Below are positions 40,432 to 48,872 of a DNA stretch of 64,000 nt, piece by piece. The stretch covers positions 1 to 64,000 of the forward strand of contig JACPLG010000007.1 in the NCBI GenBank assembly GCA_016186625.1, in the 5' to 3' direction. This DNA comes from Candidatus Levyibacteriota bacterium. GTDB lineage: Bacteria; Patescibacteria; Microgenomatia; Levybacterales; UBA12049. Positions within the stretch are counted from its first letter, which is position 1. Every line of letters begins with the position of its first letter. The position numbers and the translations under genes are program-made. Below the pieces are notes generated by a model. The model was not told where the DNA came from. It saw nothing but the letters and a program-made list of their open reading frames with translations, and did not search any database.

Positions 40432-40857
40432 TTACCTGCCTGTAAATCTTGCGTAAGTAATAATAAGGAGTCCGATTGCGAGAAATCCTAGACCAACTCC
40501 TTGGAATAAAGTTACTTTTTCTTTAAAAAAGAAATAGCTTAAGATTGCAGATACTAAGATTGATCCGCCAAAAACAATTGGAACAACAACCGCAACTTTA
40601 TTTTGTGAATAACTTTTAGTTAGAGCAATGCTAAAAAGAGCAATAAAAACACCAGCGATTAATGCTGCAATGAGTCCCAGCCTTTGGTTTTGAATATTTG
40701 CTTTGTTTAATATCGGAATTGCTACAAGTGTAGGAATTATTGCTGACACAATGTTTATAAGAGCAGCAACAATAGTAGTATTTGCCATTCTTGATGCAAA
40801 AGCCCCAACGAGGATTGCCGAACTATAAAAAAGCGTTGCGAGGAATATATATATCAC
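40432..40857 (-). CDS. EamA/DMT-type small multidrug-like transporter (half-size)
   Basis: 141 residues with four to five TM helices. Seen: LATLFYSSAILVGAFASRMANTT, AALIAGVFIALFSIALTKSYSQNKVAVVVPIVFGGSILVSAILSYFFFKEKV, LGFLAIGLLIITYA. The ...IV.G.S.L.SAILSYFFFKE pattern is that of one EamA repeat, so it probably dimerises as SMR-type proteins do. The start is GTG at 40855-40857, overlapping the methyltransferase stop by 35 bp, so translation is coupled. Substrate unknown. Confidence 0.72.
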   Translation of the reverse strand: MIYIFLATLFYSSAILVGAFASRMANTTIVAALINIVSAIIPTLVAIPILNKANIQNQRLGLIAALIAGVFIALFSIALTKSYSQNKVAVVVPIVFGGSILVSAILSYFFFKEKVTLFQGVGLGFLAIGLLIITYARFTGR

Positions 40858-41734
40858 TAGGAAAAATTATATCAGATTGAGAGATTGGCTTTTGGGCAAT
40901 TACCGTGACCATCCCTCCATACTTTTGATCTTCCCATGTTTCCAGACGTTCGAGGTAGTGATTATTTCTTCCCTTCCCCCAGTCTTTGCCATAAATAAGA
41001 TTTTGTTGACCTGTAGTAGGAATAACGCGCGAATAAACTATACCAAGCCCCCTTCGTTGAAAATATTCCAAAAGGTGAGTCTGTCCGAAGAAAAGGATTT
41101 TGCCCGGTTCTTCCTCAACATCTTCCCTGTGATGATGTCCATGATGAGTGACAAAAGCTCTTGCTGGTCTAGATCGTAAGGCTTCTGGGTTCTCGCTGCT
41201 CTCTATCATAATCTGATCATATAAGTAGTCAGCGCTACCAAAGGTTCTGATGTAAATATGCCCGGAAGGTTTAGTAGCATTAATTGCCTTATCTATTACA
41301 GAATATGCGGCCTCAAGACTTGGAAAATGAAAAAAAGTATCAGCTAGCATTACAGTATCGTATTGATTCTCACCAAGATCAGCTCTTGTTATATCTTCTT
41401 CGCGCAATTCAATGGGGAGGTTAAATCCAGAAGCCATATTTCTGACTAAATCTACAAATGTAGGATCATACTCGTATCCGACAACATTCATTCCTTGTAA
41501 TGCAAAAAATAGAGATGATCTTCCTTCACCTATGCCCAAATCAAGTAGTTTACCTGCGGGAACCAAAAGCCTATCTTTAAATTTCCAGAATTCTGGATCT
41601 CCTGCCATGTAGTCCCAACCGTTATCGGGAGAAAACCTAGCCCCCCTATTTCCAATTAGAAATAAGAAGGTATATGCAGAATCCGGCCACGTTTCAGGTT
41701 TGGGAATTATTGGCTCAATTTCCGCTCTATTCAT
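40823..41734 (-). CDS. Class I SAM-dependent methyltransferase
   Basis: 303 residues. Motif I LLDLGIGEGRSSLFFALQG and the acidic end of strand 2 (VVGYEYD), plus YDTVMLADTFFHFPSLE (motif IV), show a Rossmann-type SAM methyltransferase. His-rich insert FVTHHGHHHREDVEEE near residue 195-210 is unusual and could bind metal. A TehB/SAM-dependent small-molecule methyltransferase is possible; the substrate is not readable. Promoter TTGCTA-17-TATAAT lies 8 nt before the ATG. In an operon with the DMT transporter, a pairing that fits detoxification/export. Confidence 0.75.
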   Translation of the reverse strand: MNRAEIEPIIPKPETWPDSAYTFLFLIGNRGARFSPDNGWDYMAGDPEFWKFKDRLLVPAGKLLDLGIGEGRSSLFFALQGMNVVGYEYDPTFVDLVRNMASGFNLPIELREEDITRADLGENQYDTVMLADTFFHFPSLEAAYSVIDKAINATKPSGHIYIRTFGSADYLYDQIMIESSENPEALRSRPARAFVTHHGHHHREDVEEEPGKILFFGQTHLLEYFQRRGLGIVYSRVIPTTGQQNLIYGKDWGKGRNNHYLERLETWEDQKYGGMVTVIAQKPISQSDIIFPSDIYIPRNAFL

Positions 41735-41742
41735 AGAAGTGA

Positions 41743-41771
41743 ATTATACCAAAAGTGCCCTATAGTAGCAA
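41743..41771 (-). promoter_or_regulatory. Promoter of methyltransferase-transporter operon
   Basis: Minus strand TTGCTA (41766-41771), 17 bp, TATAAT (41743-41748), 8 nt to ATG. Confidence 0.65.
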
Positions 41772-41821
41772 TGTTTTAGGGGTTTGGGGTGGGGGAAGGT
41801 GAGAGTTCGGGATGAGGAGAA

Positions 41822-42046
41822 TTACTCTTTTTCGAAAAAATCTTTCTCATCTACGCCAGCTTGTTTTATAATGTTTTTTAAAGTTCCGACTCTGATTTCT
41901 CTGTGATGAGGTATAACACAAGTTTTTCTTGTTTTTTCATTCCACCATATTTCGTGTGAACCGCCAGTTGATCGCCTAAAAGAAAACCCTAACTTACGAA
42001 GTTTTTTAATTACCACTCTGTAAGAAAGAGGTTTTACTCCTGGCAT
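41822..42046 (-). CDS. hicA: HicA-type mRNA interferase toxin
   Basis: 74 residues. HicA is a small dsRBD-fold RNase that cleaves mRNA. Seen: PLSYRVVIKKLRKLGFSFRRSTGGSHEIW, with the catalytic His in GGSH, then CVIPHHREIRVGTLKNIIKQAGV, which is the canonical family pattern. It follows hicB by 3 bp on the same strand, so this is a hicB-hicA order module. No missing key residue is seen. Confidence 0.92.
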   Translation of the reverse strand: MPGVKPLSYRVVIKKLRKLGFSFRRSTGGSHEIWWNEKTRKTCVIPHHREIRVGTLKNIIKQAGVDEKDFFEKE

Positions 42047-42049
42047 AAA

Positions 42050-42328
42050 TTAATTAGTTGAAACAACTAACGGGAAGGTAAGAGTGATATTTGACGAGGG
42101 TTTTTTGGAAGTATTTTTTAATTTCAATGGTACTTTTAACCCTTCTTCTTTATAAAGTTCGATTAAAGAAGATGCTACATAGGCTATTTCGTTGATTGCT
42201 TCTTCTAAACTGTCTCCTTGTGCGTAACAATCTTTCCACTTTGTGCAAACTGCAATAAATGCTCCATCCTCCTCATGGATGGTAATTGGTAATTCATACT
42301 CAGCAATAGTTAGAGTTTTACTTTTCAT
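42050..42328 (-). CDS. hicB: HicB-type antitoxin
   Basis: 92 residues. HicB neutralises HicA and usually represses its operon. Seen: ELPITIHEEDGAFIAVCTKWKDCYAQGDSLEEAINEIAYVASSLIELYKEEG, the UPF0150 fold. The C-terminal part (KNTSKKPSSNITLTFPLV) is short and has no clear HTH or RHH, so autorepression is uncertain. The extended -10 TGTTATAAT ends 7 nt before the ATG. Confidence 0.88.
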   Translation of the reverse strand: MKSKTLTIAEYELPITIHEEDGAFIAVCTKWKDCYAQGDSLEEAINEIAYVASSLIELYKEEGLKVPLKLKNTSKKPSSNITLTFPLVVSTN

Positions 42329-42335
42329 GCAAGTT

Positions 42336-42344
42336 ATTATAACA
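42336..42344 (-). promoter_or_regulatory. Extended -10 promoter of hicBA
   Basis: Minus-strand TGTTATAAT; 7 nt to the ATG of hicB; no good -35, as the extended TGN motif would allow. Confidence 0.6.
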
Positions 42345-42352
42345 CAAAAAAC

Positions 42353-44521
42353 TTAAGGTGTAGGAGTGGGAGAAGGGGAGAGGTCGGGGTGAGGGCAATC
42401 AACACAATACCTGTCTCCAGTCTCGTCCGTTATTACATAATGTTCTTTTAGCTCCAGATTTTCCGTTTGTTTTGGATCCTTTGGAAGGTCCTGGGTATCT
42501 TTATCAACAAAAACATTTTGTTTTCCCGGATCTCTCTTTTTAGGATACATATTTCTTATAAAATAATCTGATCTTGTTTCGCATCCTGCGCCCTCCGAAG
42601 CGAAATACCCGGAGTATCTGCACGCACTTAGCCTTACTACATTTTTTGGAGGAGACCAAGGTGAGGTTTTCTTGCCTTTGAGTAAAAATTCCGTAATCTC
42701 CCTCCAGATAGGAGAAGCACCAGTTACGCCTGAAACCACTGCGCCCATTGGGCTGTTATCATTATTGCCAACCCAAGTTGTCACAACATATTCTGGAGTA
42801 TATCCTATTGTCCAATTATCTCTATAATCATTTGTAGTTCCTGTTTTTACCGAAACGGTTTGACCAGGTATATTAAGAACAGAATTTGTGCCAAAAGCAA
42901 TAGTTCGAGCACCATTATCAGCTAAAATATCTGAGATTATAAATGTAACTTCCTCAGGTAAAACTTTCTCACCAAAAATAGGCGACTGGTCTCTCTTCCT
43001 CTCAAGTACTTTTCCACGAGAATCCTTTATTTCTAAAATCGGATTTAAATCAACTCTATAGCCTTTATTTGCAAAAACCCCAAAAGCAGTTGCCATGTCC
43101 ATCATAGTCACTTCCCCTCCTCCCAGTGTTAGAGAAAGCCCATACCTCCCAGGATCTGTAAAAGTTGTTATTCCCATGGCAGAGGCTGTTGCCATCATAG
43201 CCTCAACCGTATTTAGTTTTAGCATTTTAACCGCCGGAATATTTAGTGAGCTACCAAGAGCCTCTCTCATTGATACTACTCCATGAAACTTTCCGTCATA
43301 ATTTCTCGGGCAATAGTATGGATTTGGCGGATTTGGAAAACAGATCTCCTTATCAACAAATACAGTTGCCGCAGAATAACCATTCAATAGGCCGGCTGCA
43401 TAATTAATAGGTTTAATTGAGGAACCGGGCTGGCGCCTTGCCAGTGCAATATTTACATTCCCATCAATTGATGAATCAAAATAGTCCTTACTTCCAACAA
43501 GAGCCAAAATATCTCCTGACCCGGGATCAGTTACTACTGCTGCTCCATTTGAAACTCTTGCCCCTCGGAGCTTCGCAACTTCTGAGGCAACTGCAAGCTC
43601 CGCAAATTCCTGAATAGCAGAATCAAGTGTAGTTCTTACTTGGAATCCACCTTCTTCCGTGAATTTTTCTCCATACTTTTTTTCCAACAGATCTTTTACA
43701 TATAAAACAAAATGAGGAGCTTTTATGCTGTCAGAAATATTTTTATATTCGAGTTTTTCTTCTTTTGCCCTTTTCTCCTCCTCCTTAGTGATATAGCCCT
43801 GCTCTCGCATTCTTGAAAGTACGAGTTCCTGTCTTTTTTTGGCAAGCTCAGGACGCGAACCAAAAGGCGAATAAAGAGTAGGGCTTTGCGGAAGTCCAGC
43901 AAGAAGGGCTGCCTCGGAAAGAGTCAGATTATGGGCGCTTTTTCCAAAATAAGTTTTTGCGCCGGCCTCAATCCCATAAGCAGTGCCCCCGTAGGGGATT
44001 TGGTTAAGATACATCTCAAGAATTTGAGACTTTGAGTAAAGTATTTCTGTTGCAAAAGCCAAGACAATCTCTTTTATTTTTCTCTGAACAGAACGCTCAG
44101 GAGTCAGTAGACTGCTTTTTACAAGCTGCTGAGTTAAAGTGGATCCTCCTTGGATGGGCTTTCCAGATATATTTGCAACAGAGGCTCTTATAATTCCTCT
44201 AACATCAATTGCTCCGTGGCGGTAAAAATCCTTATCCTCAATTGCCACAGTTGCGTCCTGGACATGCTTTGGAATTTCCGAAAGCTTAATTTGAGTCCTG
44301 TTTTTATTTAAATAGACTGTATATAAAAGCTCACCGTTGCGATCAAAAATCTGACTTGACTGGGGAATATTAACGGGGCTATTTAGTCTGGTTGGAGAGG
44401 GAAGATCTTTAAGAATAAAAAAATAAGACAAAGCAATCAAAAATGCAGCCAAAATAAAAATAACAAGACCAAAAAATCTCTTTTTCCGAAATTTTGCGTA
44501 AAACTTCCCGAAGCCTTTCAT
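42353..44521 (-). CDS. Class A penicillin-binding protein (PBP1A-like), paralogue 2
   Basis: 722 residues. GT51 domain: E95 in VAIEDKDFYRHGAIDVRGI, GGSTLTQQLVKSSLL, QILEMYLNQIPYGGTAYG. Transpeptidase: S367SIK, SLNIPAV, KTGTTNDYRDNWTIGYTP. One TM near 17-37. The C-terminus has a Cys-containing extension (LSACRYSGYFASEGAGCETRSDYF and YCVDCPHPD), then Pro/Ser repeats. Compared with paralogue 1 it lacks the long N-terminal extension. Two such synthases with hicAB, a methyltransferase and a transporter between them suggest an old duplication and later insertion. Confidence 0.94.
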   Translation of the reverse strand: MKGFGKFYAKFRKKRFFGLVIFILAAFLIALSYFFILKDLPSPTRLNSPVNIPQSSQIFDRNGELLYTVYLNKNRTQIKLSEIPKHVQDATVAIEDKDFYRHGAIDVRGIIRASVANISGKPIQGGSTLTQQLVKSSLLTPERSVQRKIKEIVLAFATEILYSKSQILEMYLNQIPYGGTAYGIEAGAKTYFGKSAHNLTLSEAALLAGLPQSPTLYSPFGSRPELAKKRQELVLSRMREQGYITKEEEKRAKEEKLEYKNISDSIKAPHFVLYVKDLLEKKYGEKFTEEGGFQVRTTLDSAIQEFAELAVASEVAKLRGARVSNGAAVVTDPGSGDILALVGSKDYFDSSIDGNVNIALARRQPGSSIKPINYAAGLLNGYSAATVFVDKEICFPNPPNPYYCPRNYDGKFHGVVSMREALGSSLNIPAVKMLKLNTVEAMMATASAMGITTFTDPGRYGLSLTLGGGEVTMMDMATAFGVFANKGYRVDLNPILEIKDSRGKVLERKRDQSPIFGEKVLPEEVTFIISDILADNGARTIAFGTNSVLNIPGQTVSVKTGTTNDYRDNWTIGYTPEYVVTTWVGNNDNSPMGAVVSGVTGASPIWREITEFLLKGKKTSPWSPPKNVVRLSACRYSGYFASEGAGCETRSDYFIRNMYPKKRDPGKQNVFVDKDTQDLPKDPKQTENLELKEHYVITDETGDRYCVDCPHPDLSPSPTPTP

Positions 44522-44569
44522 TTAGATACTAATAATATCATTCGGGTAGCATTAGAAACAACAATTTAT

Positions 44570-44603
44570 CCAGCACCTTTTTTCTGCAGAAAAAAGGTGC
44601 TGG
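44570..44603. promoter_or_regulatory. Perfect 34-bp palindrome in a divergent promoter region
   Basis: CCAGCACCTTTTTT and its complement meet at a CTGCAG centre. It overlaps the expected -35 region of the 44622 gene (TATAAT at 44610-44615) and lies ~50 bp upstream of the PBP start. It may be an operator shared by both promoters or an extruded cruciform. Confidence 0.7.
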
Positions 44604-44609
44604 ATTTAT

Positions 44610-44615
44610 TATAAT
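44610..44615 (+). promoter_or_regulatory. Leaderless-type -10 element
   Basis: TATAAT, 6 nt, ATG 44622. Confidence 0.65.
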
Positions 44616-44621
44616 AAGTTT

Positions 44622-45653
44622 ATGATTCCACTTGATAATATTCAGGATTTTCTCACGTTTCTCTCAATTCCTTTTGTTAATTTAAATTTTGTTGATCTAG
44701 CAATTATTTTAGTAATTCTGGTTTATGCTATTGAGGGATATGCACTTGGATTTATTAAAGGATTCTCAGATTTCATAAGCTTTGTTTTATCATTCTTATT
44801 TGGCCTTACATTTTATAGTATATTTGGTGATTTTTTAGTAAATAACTTTAATATTCCAAAAGGTTTTGGAAATGCTTTAGGCTTTTTCCTAGCTGCTTTC
44901 ATTGCTGAGGTTGCACTGACTTTAATCTTAAGATTTGTGATTTTACCATTTATATTAACTAAACTTGAAAAATTAAAATATCCAAGACAAATTGAAAAGT
45001 TAACCGGGATAATCCCCGGAGTTTTTTCCGCTGTTGTACTTCTGGCATTTGTTTTAACAATGGTTGTTGCGCTTCCCCTTTCGCCATATCTTAAAAATTC
45101 CGTTTCTGTATCTAAATTGGGAGAACCCCTTGTTTCACAAATTCAGGGATTTGATAAACAGCTTAATGAAGTATTTGGAGGCGCAGTTAATGATGCTCTT
45201 ACTTTCTTAACAATTGAGCCAAAAAGCGAAGAACTTTTGCAGTTAAACTTTTCTACATCAAATGTCTCTTTGGATAGAGATTCAGAGATTGAAATGCTTG
45301 GGCTAGTAAATAGCGAGAGAGAAGCTGCAGGGCTGGGTGTACTTGATGAGGATCCTGCGCTTCGGGAAGTTGCCAGGAATCATTGTCTGGACATGCTTGA
45401 GCGCGGTTATTTCTCTCATTACACACCAGAAGGAAAATCTCCATTTGACAGAATGACGGAAGGAAATATTGACTTCAAATTTGCCGGAGAGAATCTTGCT
45501 CTTGCACCCAATACTAAGCTTGCCATGAGAGGACTTATGGGCAGCCCAGGACACCGTGCAAATATTTTGTCAGAAGATTTTGGTAGAGTAGGAATAGGAG
45601 TAATTGACGCAGGCATATACGGAGAAATGTTTTGCCAGGAATTCGCAGACTAG
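44622..45653 (+). CDS. CvpA-family membrane protein fused to CAP/SCP domain
   Basis: 343 residues. N-terminal ~175: four TM helices of the CvpA type (VDLAIILVILVYAIEGYALGFIKG, then SFVLSFLFGLTFYSIFGDF). C-terminal ~125: CAP/SCP-like domain with MLGLVNSEREAAGLGVLDEDPALREVARNHCLDML, GYFSHYTPEGKSPFDRM, AGENLAL, SPGHRANILSEDFGRVGIGV. The His/Glu residues of the CAP cavity (SH, GEN, GHR) are kept. Related fused proteins (CvpA-serine protease MarP) anchor enzymes to the membrane; here the partner is CAP. Divergent from PBP paralogue 2. Confidence 0.88.
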   Translation: MIPLDNIQDFLTFLSIPFVNLNFVDLAIILVILVYAIEGYALGFIKGFSDFISFVLSFLFGLTFYSIFGDFLVNNFNIPKGFGNALGFFLAAFIAEVALTLILRFVILPFILTKLEKLKYPRQIEKLTGIIPGVFSAVVLLAFVLTMVVALPLSPYLKNSVSVSKLGEPLVSQIQGFDKQLNEVFGGAVNDALTFLTIEPKSEELLQLNFSTSNVSLDRDSEIEMLGLVNSEREAAGLGVLDEDPALREVARNHCLDMLERGYFSHYTPEGKSPFDRMTEGNIDFKFAGENLALAPNTKLAMRGLMGSPGHRANILSEDFGRVGIGVIDAGIYGEMFCQEFAD

Positions 45654-45688
45654 TGATTAGATATTAGTTACTAGATACTAGTTCGATT

Positions 45689-46861
45689 ATGGTAAATTTG
45701 CCGAGTTTGGAGTCTGCCAATGTTAGAAACAAAAGAGTTTTTGTAAGGTGTGATTTTGATGTTCCGCTATCGCAACAGCCAACTGCCAACAAACAACCTG
45801 CCTCGCCGGCAGGCAGGCAAACAACTATTGCGGATGATATGCGTTTGATTTCCGGGGTTTCCACGATTGAGCATCTACTCGAACAAGGAGCCACAGTTAT
45901 TGCTGCTGGTCATCTTGGACGGCCCGCTCGCCATCGCTACGCTCAGGAGTTAGCGGGCGAACCCGGCGACCAATTTCAAATTACTGAGCCGCAGTTCAGT
46001 TTACTTCCTATTGCACAGTGGTTTGCGGAGGAATTCCCGGGGACAAGCGTAAAGCAAACCCATATTGGAGGATTTTCAGCTTGGAAACTTAAGGAAAATT
46101 TTTATATTCTTGAGAATCTGAGGTTTTATAAAGAGGAAGAGGAAAATGACAGAGCTTTCTATCATAAATTAGCTTATCTTGTAGATATCTATGTTAATGA
46201 AGCTTTTGGCTCATCTCATAGGCCGCATGCTTCAATTGTTGGAATCCCTTCACTTCTTCCTCATTTTCCCGGCTTCCATTTCCAGAAAGAAGTAAAGATT
46301 TTAAGTAGTGTAATTGATAATCCCAGAAGACCTTTTACTTTTATTGTGGGAGGAGCAAAAATCGAAACCAAACTTCCGCTAATTTCAAGAATGCATAAAT
46401 TTGCTGATTATGTTTTGGTGGGAGGGGAACTAGCTGAACAAGATAAAGTTTTGATAAAAGAACAGCATGAGAGTATGTCTTCAAACAAAGCAATGCTTTT
46501 TGTTGCGGATCTAAACTCTGACAAAACAGATATTACGCCAAAAAGTCTTGAGAATTTTTTACAGATTGTTCCGCGCTCGAAATGTATTATCTGGAACGGG
46601 CCGATGGGATTAATAAATGAAAAATTAAAAATTAAAAATGAAAAACTTGAGGAAGGGGACGGGGGATATACGAGTTTAAAACTGGCTGAAGAGATTATTG
46701 CAAGCGGAGCATATAAAGTTGTTGGGGGAGGAGATACAATTGGACTTCTTAACAAACACAAACTTTTGGGAAACTTCGATTTTGCATCCGTAGGAGGCGG
46801 TGCAATGCTTGAGTTTCTCTCAGGAGAAACTTTGCCAGGAGTTTTAGCTCTTCAAAATTAA
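45689..46861 (+). CDS. pgk: Phosphoglycerate kinase with repeat-derived insertions
   Basis: 390 residues, normal length overall. Glycolytic 1,3-bisphosphoglycerate + ADP to 3-phosphoglycerate + ATP. Seen: VFVRCDFDVPL, GHLGRP, VNEAFGSSHRPHAS, FIVGGAKIETKLPLI, IIWNGPMG, VVGGGDT, SVGGGAMLEFLSGETLPGVLAL. Three segments do not fit the family: residues about 28-44 (encoded by DNA with CCTGCCTCGCCGGCAGG, 45797-45813), 80-103 and 309-321 (encoded by ATTAAAAATTAAAAATG). All lie at loop positions between conserved blocks. The start at ATG 45689 is preceded by family C-like repeat. Confidence 0.92.
   Translation: MVNLPSLESANVRNKRVFVRCDFDVPLSQQPTANKQPASPAGRQTTIADDMRLISGVSTIEHLLEQGATVIAAGHLGRPARHRYAQELAGEPGDQFQITEPQFSLLPIAQWFAEEFPGTSVKQTHIGGFSAWKLKENFYILENLRFYKEEEENDRAFYHKLAYLVDIYVNEAFGSSHRPHASIVGIPSLLPHFPGFHFQKEVKILSSVIDNPRRPFTFIVGGAKIETKLPLISRMHKFADYVLVGGELAEQDKVLIKEQHESMSSNKAMLFVADLNSDKTDITPKSLENFLQIVPRSKCIIWNGPMGLINEKLKIKNEKLEEGDGGYTSLKLAEEIIASGAYKVVGGGDTIGLLNKHKLLGNFDFASVGGGAMLEFLSGETLPGVLALQN
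45797..45813. repeat. GC-rich palindrome inside pgk
   Basis: CCTGCC-TCGCC-GGCAGG, in frame; the same CCTGCC/GGCAGG ends occur at 15138-15173. Confidence 0.7.
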
Positions 46862-46864
46862 TAC

Positions 46865-46893
46865 TTGATGATTTAGGCAACCCCTTCTATAAT
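46865..46893 (+). promoter_or_regulatory. Leaderless-type promoter
   Basis: TTGATG (46865-46870), 17 bp, TATAAT (46888-46893), 6 nt, ATG 46900. Confidence 0.75.
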
Positions 46894-46899
46894 TTGTAA

Positions 46900-47490
46900 A
46901 TGACACCTGTTGACTTTCCTAATATACGGAATATTACCATCTCCGGTAGAATTGCTTCCGGCACCACAACCTTAGCGAATAACCTTATAAAAACATTAGG
47001 ATGGGAACTTTTGGAAGGTGGAGAATTGTTTGGAAAATTTCATGAAGAACACCTCGATGATAAATCGGAGCTTGCCGTTTCCCGAAGACCTGATGAGGTG
47101 GATTTAGAATATGAAGAAATGATTAAAAAGATTTTAAAAGAGAAAAATCATCAGATAATTCAGAGTCATCTAGCAGGCTTTGACGCTCAAGGAATTCCGG
47201 GTGTTTTTAAAATTTTAGTAACCTGCGAGGATGCAAACGGCGAGGACAGGATTGATATAAGAATCGATAGACTTGTGAACAGAAAAGGATTACACGTGGA
47301 TGATGCCAAACACGAAATTCGGGAAAGAGAAAAAAGTAACTTAGAGAAGTGGAGAAGAATGTATGCAGGGGAAGATCCCAACTGGGTTTATTGGGATCCA
47401 AAATATTATGATTTGATAGTCAACACTTATGATCATAATCCTGAGGAAAGTCTCAATTTAGTTCTGGAAAAGATAGGATTTAATAAATAA
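46900..47490 (+). CDS. Cytidylate-kinase-like P-loop protein
   Basis: 196 residues. Starts ITISGRIASGTTTLANNLIKTLGWELLEGGELFGKF: the arrangement matches CMP-kinase-like proteins, but the P-loop GxxxxGKT has Thr in place of Lys (GRIASGTTT, residues 16-24). Later DRLVNRKGLHVDDAKHEIREREKSNLEKWRRMYAGEDPNWVYWDPKYYDLIVNTYDHNPE matches the LID and DxxYDLxIDT end of archaeal-type cytidylate kinases. Known: Lys normally contacts the beta/gamma phosphates. The protein may be a catalytically altered NMP kinase, or another residue substitutes. Own promoter, leaderless. Confidence 0.72.
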   Translation: MTPVDFPNIRNITISGRIASGTTTLANNLIKTLGWELLEGGELFGKFHEEHLDDKSELAVSRRPDEVDLEYEEMIKKILKEKNHQIIQSHLAGFDAQGIPGVFKILVTCEDANGEDRIDIRIDRLVNRKGLHVDDAKHEIREREKSNLEKWRRMYAGEDPNWVYWDPKYYDLIVNTYDHNPEESLNLVLEKIGFNK

Positions 47491-47657
47491 TCACTAACTT
47501 CTGACTTCTAAGACACTTCGTTCTAAATCGCTAATTGTTAGAGCAATAGCGTCTCAGGAGCAAGAGTGAAACGTCTTATTAGTTGATCAGGACTTGATAT
47601 TTTTATCTTCTGGTGGTAGAGTAGGGTAGATTCGCATTGGTATTAGAGGCAAGGATT

Positions 47658-48104
47658 ATGAAAGTAGCAAATGCGATGAGTAAGAAAGTTGACTATGTTA
47701 CTCCTGAAACCAGAGTTAAGGAATTTTCAAAATTGATTTTTTCACATCACATCAACGGTGTCCCAGTTCTAAAACGAAAAAAAGTGATTGGTTTTATCAC
47801 CGAGAGAGATATTCTCAAGCAATTTTTTCCTTCCATCCGAGAATACATGGAAGACCCTGTAAATGAAGCAAACTTTGAAAAAATGGAAAAGAAAATCTCA
47901 AGAATTTTTGATCTTCAGGCAAAAAAAATAATGAGCAAACGCCCCGTTACAATTCTACCAGACGTACCTCTTCTTGAAGCACTGTCAACAATGTTTACCA
48001 ACAAAGTTGGAAGACTCCCGGTAGTTAATAAAAAAGGATATATGGTAGGTATCATTGCAAAAAGAGATATATTTAAATATCTTGTTGGTAAGAAGCTAAA
48101 ATGA
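47658..48104 (+). CDS. CBS-domain-pair protein
   Basis: 148 residues from ATG 47658; an in-frame TTG at 47637 is less likely. Two CBS motifs: VANAMSKKVDYVTPETRVKEFSKLIFSHHINGVPVLKRKKVIGFITERDIL and KIMSKRPVTILPDVPLLEALSTMFTNKVGRLPVVNKKGYMVGIIAKRDIFKYL. CBS pairs bind adenine nucleotides and act as sensors. It has no attached catalytic domain, so it probably regulates another protein. Upstream (47491-47636) are repeat-like words with a CTAAGACACTTCG/CGTCTTATTAG inverted pair. Confidence 0.88.
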   Translation: MKVANAMSKKVDYVTPETRVKEFSKLIFSHHINGVPVLKRKKVIGFITERDILKQFFPSIREYMEDPVNEANFEKMEKKISRIFDLQAKKIMSKRPVTILPDVPLLEALSTMFTNKVGRLPVVNKKGYMVGIIAKRDIFKYLVGKKLK

Positions 48105-48145
48105 CCCGTTCGACATGCTTCGCAAAGAGGCGAGGGTCTAGGTAG

Positions 48146-48151
48146 TAAGAT
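48146..48151 (+). promoter_or_regulatory. Leaderless-type -10 element
   Basis: TAAGAT, 6 nt, ATG 48158. The -35 is not obvious because a GC-rich repeat (GTTCGACATGCTTCGCAAAG) lies there. Confidence 0.5.
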
Positions 48152-48157
48152 ATAGCT

Positions 48158-48709
48158 ATGAAAAAAATATTTTTGAGCTTTATTTTCTTTTTGATTGCAT
48201 TTTCAACTCCTGTATATGCGCAGACTGAAATTCCAATACCAACTGTTAGCACCAGCCCTACTCCAACACAACAACTTATAGATTATCAGCTGCCATATCC
48301 AGGAATTCTTCCAGGCAGTCCCCTTTATTCTATAAAAATGATAAGAGACAGGATTATAGAATTTCTTATTTCCGATCCTTTAAAAAAAGCGGACTTTTAT
48401 ATTTTGCAAGCAGACAAAAGAGTAGCAGCTGCAATCTTACTTTTTGAAAAAGGAAACAATAGTCTTGGACAAACAACAATTTCAAAGGGCCAGAACTATT
48501 TAGAAAAATCTTTAGAAAAAGCAATGGCGGCAAAAAACTCGGGAAAAGATGCCAAAGATGTTTTAGCCCGAGTAAAAAACTCGGCAACCAAACAAAGACA
48601 AGAAATAGAAAATCTTAGTAAAAAATCTAATGAAATAAAAAGAATACTTTCGGGAGATCTTGGAAGAGTTCAAAGATTCGAAAAAAGTGTAGAAGAGATT
48701 AAGCCATAA
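48158..48709 (+). CDS. Secreted DUF5667-domain protein
   Basis: 183 residues. Signal peptide 1-21 (TPVYAQ). A Pro/Thr-rich linker is followed by the family core DYQLPYPGILPGSPLYSIKMIRDRIIEFL, then helices (KADFYILQADKRVAAAILLFEKG, LGQTTISKGQNYLEKSLEKAM). DUF5667 proteins are frequent in CPR and other bacteria; function unknown. Single-gene unit. Confidence 0.82.
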   Translation: MKKIFLSFIFFLIAFSTPVYAQTEIPIPTVSTSPTPTQQLIDYQLPYPGILPGSPLYSIKMIRDRIIEFLISDPLKKADFYILQADKRVAAAILLFEKGNNSLGQTTISKGQNYLEKSLEKAMAAKNSGKDAKDVLARVKNSATKQRQEIENLSKKSNEIKRILSGDLGRVQRFEKSVEEIKP

Positions 48710-48872
48710 AGGCAGGCTTAACTCAACTTTCGCGTCATTTTTTTACTCGCCACATAATTTAAATAAGCTATTTTTTTACCCGAATTTTAGTAAATTTTTT
48801 CTTACAACTTTAATGAGATCAAAAAACGAGGCTAAAAAATGACTTGATTAGTTTTGATGTACTTATTGTTAG

